Made by a program: the position numbers and the translations under genes
The notes under the pieces: generated by a model
The model's database searches: none
The model's input: only the letters and a program-made list of their open reading frames with translations
What the model was told of the DNA's origin: nothing
From: Phormidium tanganyikae FI6-MK23
Lineage (GTDB): Bacteria; Cyanobacteriota; Cyanobacteriia; Leptolyngbyales; Leptolyngbyaceae
Reading direction: 5' to 3'
Length of the DNA: 64,000 nt
Assembly: GCA_019359175.1 (NCBI GenBank)
Contig: JAHHHU010000007.1
Span: 124,001-188,000 of the forward strand
Shown: one piece after another, positions 9,606-18,287 of the stretch
Layout: each line of letters begins with the position of its first letter
Numbering within the stretch: position 1 is the first letter of the stretch

Positions 9606-10038
9606 CATTCGGTGTTACCGTTCCTACCCAGATTTGATACGTTCCGGGTTGCCATTCACCTTGTTGCAATCGCACATCCTTACCCGTTTCTCCCGAATCC
9701 GCACAGCGAACTCCACCTGGTCCCGAAATCACTAGCGTCGTATCTCCACCGCCACTATCTACTCGAATCGACAACGAAGAAACAGGCTGCTTCAAGGTCA
9801 ACGTATGATCCGGAGTCGGATCACCAAAGCCAATACACTTTTGATTTTCCCGATCGCTGTTGCTCACGATCGCAGGCAGCGAAGTTGCTCCTCCAGCCGA
9901 TCCCATCATCATGCCGGAAGTCGTTTTACTATCTAGCGTCAAAGACTTAAATGTTTCGGCTTGCGCGATCGCAGGAACCGAAATCACCATTGACAAACTC
10001 ATTCCCCATATTGCTATCTGTTGTGTATATCGAATCAT
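9568..10038 (-). CDS. Secreted protein with pre-peptidase-like beta domain
   Basis: About 156 residues with a clear signal peptide (QQIAIWGMSLSMVISVPAIA, cleavage near AQA-ET). The mature part is a small beta-rich domain. It has C and GFGDPTPDHTL, a Gly-rich DSGGGDTTLVISGPGG turn, a second Cys in RCADSG, and the ending GTYQIWVG, which recalls extracellular bacterial PPC-like beta-sandwiches. The two cysteines could pair. An in-frame ATG five codons upstream (10053) is possible. It overlaps cysC by 38 nt in convergent orientation. Function unknown. Confidence 0.7.
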   Translation of the reverse strand: MIRYTQQIAIWGMSLSMVISVPAIAQAETFKSLTLDSKTTSGMMMGSAGGATSLPAIVSNSDRENQKCIGFGDPTPDHTLTLKQPVSSLSIRVDSGGGDTTLVISGPGGVRCADSGETGKDVRLQQGEWQPGTYQIWVGTVTPNVNRDYRLTVRGN

Positions 10039-10205
10039 TGGGAAAACCCTCATAAGTTGATTTTTTTACTGTTGAAATATGATTTATTGATCTAGATTTG
10101 CATTGTAGAATCGAAGGCGCATTCGCATCGAAATAAGTGTTCGCTTTGTAAAACTGACTCTTTTGGACTTTGGGAATAAAATTACACCCGTAAGCGAGGA
10201 TTGAG

Positions 10206-10361
10206 ATGCCGATCGGAATCTTGACTGTGCTACTATTTCTGGGATTACTCACTGTGCGACTTGTCCTACTTCCTTCAGAAGTGCTGACGTATCTTCAAGT
10301 TCCCACTTGGGCATTTTGGTTTTTGGTTCTAAGTGTTATTACTTGGTTGCTTCGAGACTGA
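10206..10361 (+). CDS. Small two-helix membrane protein (51 aa)
   Basis: A short open frame preceded by GAGG about 6 nt before the ATG (GCGAGGATTGAGATG). The product starts MPIGILTVLLFLGLLTVRLV, a hydrophobic helix, then a short loop (PSEVLTYLQVP), then a second helix (TWAFWFLVLSVITWLL) ending RD. This regular helix-loop-helix shape, with charges only at the ends, is unlikely by chance. I do not recognise a family. It is probably an inner- or thylakoid-membrane microprotein. Confidence 0.5.
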   Translation: MPIGILTVLLFLGLLTVRLVLLPSEVLTYLQVPTWAFWFLVLSVITWLLRD

Positions 10362-10472
10362 AGCAACTAAGTAATTCAATCTTTTTGAGAAACAAGGGTG
10401 CAACGGTTAATACAATTGAGCAGTGCCCAATCTGCTATGAAAGAATGCCTACGCTGCCCCCTGTAGAAAACT

Positions 10473-13400
10473 ATGATGGCATCACCGGAACAAGAAGCGG
10501 CAAGGCTGACCACCTTATATGGATACGGCATTCTTGACACACCCCCCGAAGCCGCGTTTGACAGTTTAGCTCAGTTAGCCGCGCAAATTTGCGGTGTCCC
10601 GATCGCGCTTCTGAGTTTTATCGATGTCGATCGACAAGTGTTCAAAGCGAGAGTCGGAATCGATGCGATCAAGATGCCGCGTCGCAAAGCGATGTGCAAT
10701 CATACGCTGACCCAATCCGATGTTGTGGTGGTCGTCGATGCGTCTGGAGAGGAACGCTTTATCGCACATCCATTGGGATCAGATGTGCAGCCGATTCGGT
10801 TTTACGCAGGGATGGCGCTGATTGATTCGGATGGCTATGCGCTCGGAACCTTATGCGTAATGGACTACGTGCCGCAAAGTTTGGATGCTTCACAAAAAGC
10901 GGCGATTCGATCGCTCTGTCAGCAAGCGATTACCTTACTCGAACAGCGTCGCCAGATTCGGGAGTTTGAATATTCTACCGCCCAAATGCGATCGACGGGA
11001 ATGCAGCTACAGCTACAGCTTCAGCACGTCGTCACGCGGGTATTAGCAGAATCTGCCACCCTTGACGAAGCCACTCCCCGACTTTTGCAAACGATTTGTG
11101 AACACGCAAACTGGGATTTTGGCGAATTGTGGATTGCCGATCGCAGTGCGAATGTAATCCGCTGCACCGCACGATGGAGCCGATTAGCAGGACAGTTTAC
11201 CGAGTTTGAAAGCTCCTCGCAATCGTGGGTCTTTGCGCCCGGATTTGGATTGCCGGGACGAGTGTGGAGCAGTGGCGAACCACTGTGGATGAGCGATGTC
11301 GTATACGACAAATTGTTTTTACGATCGCACATTGCCGCGAAGGTCGGACTTCATGCCGCGATGGGTTGCCCGATTCTCAGCCACGCTGGAGCGGTTGGCG
11401 TAATTGCATTATTCAGCCATCGAGTCCAGCCACCGGACGAAGAAATGATGACCACGATGATGGTGGCGATCGCGTCTCAAGTGGGACAGTTCATCGAGCG
11501 CAAACAAGCCGAAGAAGAATCAAATCGCCAAAATGCCCGATCTCATCTCCTCGCGGCGATTACATTGCGAATTCGTCGATCTCTGCACATCAATGAAATT
11601 CTCGAAACAACGGTCGCGGAAGTTCGGCAGTTTTTGCAAGCCGATCGCGTGGTGATTTACCGCTTTGATGAGCAGTGGGATGGAGTCGTTGAAGTCGAAT
11701 CGGTGAAAGAAGGCTGGACTTCAGCTTTGGGCAAACACATTGAAGATACTTGCTTTAAAGAAGGCGCTTGGCGACGCTATCAGCAGGGCAATACAACCGC
11801 GATCGAGGATGTTGAAATTACGCCGCTGACTCCTTGCCATCAAAGGCTTTTACGACGGTTTGAGGTGAAAGCTAACTTAGTTGTTCCGATTTTGCAGAAT
11901 CGAGACAAGGAAGCAGAACCGCAACTCTGGGGACTATTAATCGCGCATCAGTGTGAAAGTCCGCGTCATTGGCAAAGCTTTGAAGTTGCATTTCTAACTC
12001 AGCTTGCAGATCAAGTTGCGATCGCACTGATGCAAGCTCGACTGCTCGATCAAGAACGACAACAGCGATCGACTTTAGCCGAACAGAATTTAGCACTAGA
12101 GCAAGCACGAGCGGAAGCAGAGCGCGCTTCGCAGATGAAGAGTACCTTTTTAGCAACGATGAGCCATGAGATTCGGACTCCGATGAATGCGGTGTTAGGC
12201 ATGACCGGATTGTTGCTCGATACAGAACTGAATGCGACTCAGCGCGATTTTGTCGAAACTGTTCGGACAAGCGGTGATAATTTACTCACGTTGATCAATC
12301 AAATCCTGGATTTCTCTAAGCTCGAAGCGCGAGAAATGGAGCTAGAAACGTTAGATTTTAGCCTTGCGTCTTGTATCGAAGAAGTCGCGGATCTCTTTGC
12401 GCCGGCGGCATTTGCGAAAGGGTTAGAGATTGGAACACTGATTCATCACGATTTACCGATCGAGCTTCGGGGCGATGTGAGTCGATTGCGGCAAATTCTC
12501 ACGAACCTTGTGGGCAACGCGATTAAGTTCACCAAACAGGGCGAAGTGATCATCGAAGTGGTTTTAGAGTCGGAATCGGAAACCGCAGCGACGATCGCAT
12601 TTTCTGTCACCGATACCGGAATCGGCATTCCCGAAGCGGCTCAAGCGCGATTGTTTCATCCGTTTGCTCAAGTCGATGCTTCAATGACTCGGCGCTATGG
12701 AGGAACCGGATTAGGTTTAGCAATTTCGCGTCAGTTAGTCGAATTAATGGGCGGCACGATCGAGGTTGAAAGCAGACCGAAAGCTGGATCGAAATTCTGG
12801 TTCACGCTCACCTTTGAAAAGCAACCTGAAGGTTCCTCTGCTCAAGTCACACCGATTCCCACCCTCGATCTAACACAATTGAGATTGCTGGTCGTAGATG
12901 ATAATGAAACAAATCGAACCATTGTGCGCTATCAAGTTTCAGTTTGGGAAATCCAAGTCGATGAAGCCGAGAACGCCACGATCGCATGGCAGAAATTACG
13001 AGATCGAGCCGCAGCGGGAATGCCTTACGATTTAGCCATTCTCGATATGCAAATGCCCGAAGTCGATGGCGAAATGCTCGGCTTACAGATAAAGTCCGAT
13101 CTCACTTTAGCCACGACTAAACTGATTATGATGACCTCGGTGCATCGATGGGGCGGCGCGAAACGCATGGCAGAACTAGGATTTTCTGCTTATTTGATCA
13201 AGCCTGTAAAACAATCGCGATTGCTCGATTGCATCATGAGTACGATAGCTCCAAGCGAAACCATAAAGCCCACTACTCCGATTCACACACCTCCTACTCA
13301 AGCAAATCTCAAAATTCTGCTAGTCGAAGATAACATCGTGAATCAGAAAGTAACTTTAAACCAACTGAAACATTTAGGCTACACTGCTGATGTCGCGGCA

Positions 13401-14030
13401 AACGGCAAAGAAGCGATCGAGATGCTGGAGCAAATTCCATACAATCTCGTGCTGATGGATTGTCAGATGCCGATCTTAGATGGCTATGCAGCAACGCGAT
13501 CGATTCGAGAACAACAATCGCAGCGTCAAAGTGTGATCATCGCACTCACCGCAAATGCAATGTTAGAGGATCGAGAGCGATGTTTAGCGGCAGGAATGGA
13601 TGATTACTTAAGTAAGCCAATCTCTAAAGAGAAACTGAGCGAAAAGCTAACCTATTGGGGCGAGTTATTAGAGCAGCAAGCGGTAAAACAACAGATGAAT
13701 TTAGCGATCGATTGGGAGCATCTCCACCAAATTTCAGACGGAAACAAAGACTTTGAGCGCGAATTGCTGCAAATCTTTTGGGAAGATACGCAGCAGCATC
13801 TAAGTTCGGCAAAAACAGCTCTAGGAACAGGAAATGCAATCTCTGTTTCGCGTTCAGCCCATCATGTTAAGGGTTCAAGTGCGAATGTCGGATTGTACAA
13901 AATGCAAGAGATCGCATCAACTCTAGAAGAACAAGCTTTGAGCAATAACTTAACGCAAGCATCGACTCTAATCTCACAGCTTGTTGCAATGCTAGGAGCC
14001 TTGAGAAAGTTCTTAGATGCTCAAAGTTAG
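10473..14030 (+). CDS. Hybrid histidine kinase with DXCF-type cyanobacteriochrome GAF, two receivers and HPt
   Basis: An 1185-residue phosphorelay protein. Order: GAF 1 (about 25-160), GAF 2 (about 190-345), GAF 3 (about 365-535), HisKA with H565 in MSHEIRTP, HATPase_c (N-box region [25 protein letters not shown]), receiver 1 with D858 (LDMQMP), receiver 2 with D996 (MDCQMP), and HPt with H1131 (HHVKGSS). GAF 3 carries D425-T-C427-F and, exactly 28 residues later, C455-H456, followed by VKANLVVPI and [10 protein letters not shown]. These are the two bilin-linking cysteines of blue/green DXCF cyanobacteriochromes. I infer a light-regulated kinase with a complete internal phosphorelay. GAF 1 and GAF 2 lack chromophore cysteines. 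Confidence 0.92.
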   Translation: MMASPEQEAARLTTLYGYGILDTPPEAAFDSLAQLAAQICGVPIALLSFIDVDRQVFKARVGIDAIKMPRRKAMCNHTLTQSDVVVVVDASGEERFIAHPLGSDVQPIRFYAGMALIDSDGYALGTLCVMDYVPQSLDASQKAAIRSLCQQAITLLEQRRQIREFEYSTAQMRSTGMQLQLQLQHVVTRVLAESATLDEATPRLLQTICEHANWDFGELWIADRSANVIRCTARWSRLAGQFTEFESSSQSWVFAPGFGLPGRVWSSGEPLWMSDVVYDKLFLRSHIAAKVGLHAAMGCPILSHAGAVGVIALFSHRVQPPDEEMMTTMMVAIASQVGQFIERKQAEEESNRQNARSHLLAAITLRIRRSLHINEILETTVAEVRQFLQADRVVIYRFDEQWDGVVEVESVKEGWTSALGKHIEDTCFKEGAWRRYQQGNTTAIEDVEITPLTPCHQRLLRRFEVKANLVVPILQNRDKEAEPQLWGLLIAHQCESPRHWQSFEVAFLTQLADQVAIALMQARLLDQERQQRSTLAEQNLALEQARAEAERASQMKSTFLATMSHEIRTPMNAVLGMTGLLLDTELNATQRDFVETVRTSGDNLLTLINQILDFSKLEAREMELETLDFSLASCIEEVADLFAPAAFAKGLEIGTLIHHDLPIELRGDVSRLRQILTNLVGNAIKFTKQGEVIIEVVLESESETAATIAFSVTDTGIGIPEAAQARLFHPFAQVDASMTRRYGGTGLGLAISRQLVELMGGTIEVESRPKAGSKFWFTLTFEKQPEGSSAQVTPIPTLDLTQLRLLVVDDNETNRTIVRYQVSVWEIQVDEAENATIAWQKLRDRAAAGMPYDLAILDMQMPEVDGEMLGLQIKSDLTLATTKLIMMTSVHRWGGAKRMAELGFSAYLIKPVKQSRLLDCIMSTIAPSETIKPTTPIHTPPTQANLKILLVEDNIVNQKVTLNQLKHLGYTADVAANGKEAIEMLEQIPYNLVLMDCQMPILDGYAATRSIREQQSQRQSVIIALTANAMLEDRERCLAAGMDDYLSKPISKEKLSEKLTYWGELLEQQAVKQQMNLAIDWEHLHQISDGNKDFERELLQIFWEDTQQHLSSAKTALGTGNAISVSRSAHHVKGSSANVGLYKMQEIASTLEEQALSNNLTQASTLISQLVAMLGALRKFLDAQS

Positions 14031-14098
14031 GATTTTACTTAACCTCCCATTCACAATTTAATAGCCATTTCTTAACTTTGTTGTGAAATGCTACTAAC

Positions 14099-15328
14099 AT
14101 GGGCAAATCGTTTTACCAAAGCTGGATTGGGGGTTTGGCAGCCGCGATCGCGTGTGTCGTGTTAAGCCTGTTTTTTGCATTTGAACTTTCTGCAACGACA
14201 CCCAATCAAACGACACTCATCGGATTCGCCTCTCTGCCTGCGGATACCTTCGCTCCAGGCATTGATGCAGGTGAGAAAGTCTCGGCAAACGGTCGAACAG
14301 GACGCTTCAAAGGACAACCCGTTCAGGGGTTTAGTGCCGTTCAATTTGCCGATCGAACTTCTTTCTGGTTCATGACTGACAATGGCTTCGGAGCCAAAGA
14401 GAACAGCGCAGATTTTTTGCTCAGGCTCTATCGGGTTGCTCCTAGCTTTCGCGGTAAAGGTGGCAATGGATCAGTAAAAATTCTCAACTTTATCCAGCTT
14501 GCAGATCCCGATCGCAAAGTTCCTTCCAAATTGGTGAATCGCGATCGTACTTTGACAGGTGCAGATTTTGATATCGAATCGTTTGTGATTGCGCGGGATA
14601 AAACGCTGTGGATTAGCGACGAATTTGGTACATATCTATTGCACTTCGATGCCAAAGGGAAATTATTGCAAGCTCCGATCAAGACTCCAGATCTTCGGGG
14701 TGGATTTGTGCGATCGCCGCAAAGTCCCGACCTCAACGGGGATGCAAATCTTGCTAGCTCAAAAGGGTTTGAAGCAATGGCAATCAATCCTGATCGAACA
14801 ACACTCTATTCAATGCTAGAAGGAACGGTCAAAGGTGATCCAGAAGGATTACTCAGAATTTATCAAGCGAATGCACAAACTGGAAAGTTTCAAGGAGTCA
14901 TCGGATATTACAAACTAGAAGATCCAAATAATGCTACAGGTGACATGGCAGTGATTAATAAAGATGAGTATTTAGTGATTGAGCGGGACAACAAACAAGG
15001 AGACGAAGCTAAATTCAAAAAGATATACAAAATAAATTTATCTAAGCGAGATAAGAATCAGTGCGTTGAAAAAGAAGAAATTGCGGATCTTCTAAATATT
15101 CAAGATCCAAACGATCTCAATCAAGGTAAAAACGCTCAATTTCGATTTCCATTTCAAACGATCGAGAATCTCCTCGTCATCAATTCCAACACAATCTTGG
15201 TTGCAAACGACAATAACTATCCGTTCTCAAAAGGTCGCCCACCCAATATCGACAACACAGAAATTTTGCTGTTAAAGCTTTCCCAATTGCTCAATCTGGA
15301 TTCTCGAATCGGTTTACCCAAACATTAG
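14099..15328 (+). CDS. Esterase-like activity of phytase family protein (exported)
   Basis: 409 residues. An N-terminal hydrophobic segment (GGLAAAIACVVLSLFFAFEL) looks like a signal peptide or anchor. The rest matches the esterase-like-phytase beta-propeller family: FWFMTDNGFGAKENSADFLL, a LTGADFDIESFVIARDKTLW block, WISDEFGTYLLHFD, SKGFEAMAINPD and VANDNNYPFS. These proteins are periplasmic or outer-surface, and some cyanobacterial members act with phosphodiesterases. Hydrolysis of organic phosphate is plausible but unproven. The lipoprotein gene starts 3 nt downstream, suggesting one transcript. Confidence 0.8.
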   Translation: MGKSFYQSWIGGLAAAIACVVLSLFFAFELSATTPNQTTLIGFASLPADTFAPGIDAGEKVSANGRTGRFKGQPVQGFSAVQFADRTSFWFMTDNGFGAKENSADFLLRLYRVAPSFRGKGGNGSVKILNFIQLADPDRKVPSKLVNRDRTLTGADFDIESFVIARDKTLWISDEFGTYLLHFDAKGKLLQAPIKTPDLRGGFVRSPQSPDLNGDANLASSKGFEAMAINPDRTTLYSMLEGTVKGDPEGLLRIYQANAQTGKFQGVIGYYKLEDPNNATGDMAVINKDEYLVIERDNKQGDEAKFKKIYKINLSKRDKNQCVEKEEIADLLNIQDPNDLNQGKNAQFRFPFQTIENLLVINSNTILVANDNNYPFSKGRPPNIDNTEILLLKLSQLLNLDSRIGLPKH

Positions 15329-15331
15329 CTT

Positions 15332-16090
15332 ATGCGTTATCTCAACTGTTCTAAATTCATTCTCCCATGTATTCTGGTTGCTCTAGCCGGTTGTGACAAA
15401 ACTCTTGACACCGCCAAAATTGGAGACACGATCAAATCTGATATCACCAAACAAGGCGGAACCTCGATCAAATCGGTCATCTGCCCAGACAATATCAAAC
15501 CAGAAGCAGGCAAAGAATTTGAATGTACAGGCATCCTGGATTCGGGAGCGGGATTTGTCATCTCCGTTAGACAGCAAGACCTTCAAGGAAACATCTTCTG
15601 GGAAGCATCCAGCGTCAAAGGATTGCTCAATATGTCTCAGCTTCAGACCGAATTTGAGCAGGGCTTGAAAAAAGAAATCGGTCAAGCCTCGATCGACTGC
15701 GGCAAGGCAGAAGCTTATCGATCGGTTAAACCTGGAGAAACCTTCGAGTGTCAACTACTCAAGCGCAATGTCGCTAAACCTGCCGACAAACCCAAAGCAA
15801 AATCCCAAACTGCCGGAGATTCAACCAAACCCGCGCAACCCAATGACACGATTCAAGTCACGATTCAACCTTCCGGCGATATCAACTGGCAACGAATCAT
15901 CAAAGTAGCAGATGCAAAACTTCTAACGCCAACACCTACAGTAGCAGCAACGCAAAAACCAATGGAATTTACAACACCAGAGACACCAAAGCCAGAAGCT
16001 TCAGATTCAGGTCAGGCTTCGACTCCACCAGCGGCAAAATCACCCGAAGATTTTCTCAATCAGCCGGGAGCGGCAGATGATTTTAATTGA
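15332..16090 (+). CDS. Lipoprotein with DUF4333-like domains
   Basis: 252 residues. A lipoprotein signal (FILPCILVALAGC, lipobox LAGC) is followed by two related modules of the DUF4333 type. Each has a conserved cysteine pair context: SVICPDNIKPEAGKEFEC, then IDCGKAEAYRSVKPGETFEC. The C-terminal third is a Pro/Thr/Lys-rich low-complexity tail. It follows the phytase-like gene by 3 nt and probably shares its transcript. The two Cys-containing modules look like an internal duplication. The molecular role is unknown. Confidence 0.75.
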   Translation: MRYLNCSKFILPCILVALAGCDKTLDTAKIGDTIKSDITKQGGTSIKSVICPDNIKPEAGKEFECTGILDSGAGFVISVRQQDLQGNIFWEASSVKGLLNMSQLQTEFEQGLKKEIGQASIDCGKAEAYRSVKPGETFECQLLKRNVAKPADKPKAKSQTAGDSTKPAQPNDTIQVTIQPSGDINWQRIIKVADAKLLTPTPTVAATQKPMEFTTPETPKPEASDSGQASTPPAAKSPEDFLNQPGAADDFN

Positions 16091-16177
16091 AATTCGATAA
16101 GTTCTTGCGCTTCGTTGCCCATCCGCTCTGGAATAGAAACGCCGTGAGAGCGATAGCGAACTTGAGGTCTGAATAGG

Positions 16178-17065
16178 TTATGTCCAAGCTGGACTTCTGA
16201 GAAATTCGATCAGTTCTCGATTCACGGTTTGGGGAGCTTCCTGCTGAATCCAGTGTCCACAATGCGGGATCAACTTGAACTTAAACGGAGCCAAGATCCA
16301 CTGTTCGATCCCGTCCATCAGTTTCGGGCTGAGAATCGAATCTTCGTCGCCCCAAAGCACCAACGTTGGAACTGAGATCGGATCAGGCGATCGCATCCAA
16401 TCCCTCACCCAATTTCCTGATAAGAATAATTGACGGTAATACTTCATCGCCGCCGCGATCGCACCTGGTTTTTGCAATGCGGCTTGATATTCTTGAATTT
16501 GCTCTTGAGTAAACGCCCCTTTTCGTACCGCTTGCTCTTGAAACATATTCTGCACAAACGCTTTCAGGTTCGCCTGAATCAGCCATTCCGGGAGCAGCGG
16601 CGCTTGAAATGCTAATACGTACCAACTCCGACGCAGTTGATCCAAATTACTCAATAAATCTTTGGCAAATCGCTGTGGATGTGGGGCACTGAGGAGCGCT
16701 AAACGATCGAGCGAATTTGGAAATTGCTGCGCCAAACGCCACGCGATCGCGCCGCCCCAGTCGTGTCCCACCAAATGAGCACGGGAGTAACCTAATCGAT
16801 CGATTAAACTGCGAATATCTGCGCTCAGAGTATCCAGATCGTAGCCGCTCTCCGGCTTTTCTGAATCGTTGTAGCCTCTGAGATCTGGAACAACAACTTT
16901 GAAATGTCTCGCCAGTGCTGGAATTTGATAGCGCCACGAATACCAAAACTCAGGAAATCCATGCAGCAGGAGAACGAGATCGCCCTCTCCTTGTGTCACA
17001 TAGTGCAATCGGATTTGGTTGGCTTCAATAAATTGATGTTGCCAATTCGAGTCAGGAACGGTCAT
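16178..17065 (-). CDS. Alpha/beta hydrolase, epoxide hydrolase-like
   Basis: 295 residues from the ATG at 17065 (MTVPDSNWQHQFIEANQIRL); the frame is open 32 codons further upstream without family similarity. The oxyanion-hole block is LLLHGFPEFWYSWRYQIPAL. The nucleophile elbow is VGHDWGG with Asp as nucleophile, the acid region is LVLWGDEDSIL, and the catalytic His is in PHCGHWIQQE. The Asp nucleophile and HGFPEFWYSW favour an epoxide hydrolase or dehalogenase over an esterase. The substrate is unknown. It stands alone. Confidence 0.85.
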   Translation of the reverse strand: MTVPDSNWQHQFIEANQIRLHYVTQGEGDLVLLLHGFPEFWYSWRYQIPALARHFKVVVPDLRGYNDSEKPESGYDLDTLSADIRSLIDRLGYSRAHLVGHDWGGAIAWRLAQQFPNSLDRLALLSAPHPQRFAKDLLSNLDQLRRSWYVLAFQAPLLPEWLIQANLKAFVQNMFQEQAVRKGAFTQEQIQEYQAALQKPGAIAAAMKYYRQLFLSGNWVRDWMRSPDPISVPTLVLWGDEDSILSPKLMDGIEQWILAPFKFKLIPHCGHWIQQEAPQTVNRELIEFLRSPAWT

Positions 17066-17225
17066 AGTCGCTTCTATACCAGCCACGAGTTTTCTGCCTG
17101 TGGAGGGGCATCGGGCTGTATGAATGACGCACCTCGCTTTCTGCCGCATTATCTCATTCAAAGCGCACCAACAGAAACGAGGGGATCACGTACAGGCAAA
17201 ATACATTCGACTCTGTAGATCTAAC

Positions 17226-17576
17226 TTACCGCAAGCTCTCAACGGGTGCGATCGGGCAATAATCCGACGGTTTGATTTGATACTTCACCAAGTTGGCTAA
17301 CTCTTGAAGCTGGCTGATCGCTTCTGCGCCTTCTAGCTTCATCAATTCTCGATCGTCACGCATTTCAGTCCAGGTGATGCCATAGTCGGACACCAAGAAC
17401 CGAATCAGGTGATTGTTTCCCAAACTCACCATGAACGAAGCGCTATTCATTTGACCGCCACAGGTGTAGCAGGATGCCAGGTAACCCCGGTTCTCTAGTA
17501 CAGTTGCCAAAGCTTGGAGGTTCATCACCAAGTCTTGGACAAATTGACGGTGTTGCTCTGCTAGTCGTATAAACAC
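17226..17576 (-). CDS. DUF1815 family protein
   Basis: 116 residues of a family known almost only from cyanobacteria. The sequence starts MFIRLAEQHRQFVQDLVMNL, then has a Cys pair CYTCGG, a core SFMVSLGNNHLIRFLVSDYG, and a helical end. No transmembrane segment or signal is seen, so it is cytoplasmic. Function is unknown; the CxxCGG could bind metal or form a disulfide. The family call rests on recognition of these blocks. Confidence 0.8.
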   Translation of the reverse strand: MFIRLAEQHRQFVQDLVMNLQALATVLENRGYLASCYTCGGQMNSASFMVSLGNNHLIRFLVSDYGITWTEMRDDRELMKLEGAEAISQLQELANLVKYQIKPSDYCPIAPVESLR

Positions 17577-17679
17577 AGTTGCCCTCCAATCACCACAATC
17601 AATTGTAAACCTTCTCTTAACAATCTACCAATTATTTTACTGATACTATGGCGCGATCGAGAATAGTCGTAGTGCACGT

Positions 17680-17790
17680 ATGTTAAATAGGATACTTTTG
17701 ACTAATAGCCGACTATTAGCCATGTTAGCTGACTCGATCACAAGTCAAAGTAGCAAACGCAACAAGTCTAAGAAAGCACGAAATTCTTAA
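17680..17790 (+). CDS. Marginal 36-codon frame
   Basis: The frame starts MLNRILLTNSRLLAMLADSI and ends with a Lys/Arg/Ser-rich tail (KRNKSKKARNS). There is no convincing ribosome-binding site (GTGCACGT precedes the ATG) and no known family. The basic tail and short hydrophobic start are mildly protein-like, but the hairpin at 17702-17719 lies inside it and may explain any conservation instead. Listed only as a candidate. Confidence 0.18.
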   Translation: MLNRILLTNSRLLAMLADSITSQSSKRNKSKKARNS

Positions 17791-17963
17791 TCTTTTGTAC
17801 CAATTTCTTTGACGAAAGTTTGGGTTGTGATTGCGCTAAAAACCGTTGAAAAACCTGAGAACCAGCGATATTGAAACTATCACATTCTAGAGATGGAATC
17901 AGGAAAATGGGATTAATCGATCGATAGATTTCATATCATCAATACATAAGTTTTATCTCAACA

Positions 17964-17991
17964 ATAAAGGGGATCAATTGATCCCCTTTAT
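17964..17991 (-). terminator. 28-bp perfect palindrome, probable terminator
   Basis: ATAAAGGGGATCAA followed directly by its exact reverse complement. It lies 39 nt past the stop of the minus-strand DUF2839 gene, as expected for an intrinsic terminator, although no long U-tract follows. Confidence 0.6.
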
Positions 17992-18029
17992 CAACAGAAT
18001 GAATTCAGCTTTTCTAATCGAAAACGAAT

Positions 18030-18242
18030 TTAATTCGCTTGCCACCAACCTGCTGCGGGGCCCACAAATCGCACCACAATCCATCCACCCACTAAGAGCG
18101 CAATCCCGACCCATGCCCCGGTCGATGTCCACTGCATGAACTGTTGTGTTTGCGTTTTGGTAACTGGCAACCAAGGCGCGATCCTAGGTTCTTTACCGTA
18201 GTTTTCGCCTAAAGATTCTTTCCGACGTTTTGCTTCTCCCAT
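18030..18242 (-). CDS. DUF2839 family membrane protein
   Basis: A 70-residue cyanobacterial protein. The start MGEAKRRKESLGENYGKEPR is the family hallmark. It is followed by a polar linker and one transmembrane helix (TGAWVGIALLVGGWIVVRFVG) near the C-terminus. The basic N-terminus probably faces the cytoplasm. Function unknown. It lies 45 nt downstream of the DinG-like gene in the same direction and ends at the palindrome 17964-17991. Confidence 0.85.
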   Translation of the reverse strand: MGEAKRRKESLGENYGKEPRIAPWLPVTKTQTQQFMQWTSTGAWVGIALLVGGWIVVRFVGPAAGWWQAN

Positions 18243-18287
18243 AGGTTTTTTATGCGTTGAGGTATAGGTCGATCATATCGCGTTTGC

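Larger units (their letters stand above)
17577..18029. other. Intergenic region with hairpins, no firm gene
   Basis: This 450-bp stretch separates the DUF1815 and DUF2839 genes, both on the minus strand. It contains a 7-bp perfect hairpin (CTAATAG-CCGA-CTATTAG, 17702-17719), a marginal 36-codon frame around that hairpin, and a strong terminator-like palindrome near the right end. No tRNA or known RNA was recognised. A small regulatory RNA would fit but is not shown. Confidence 0.5.
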
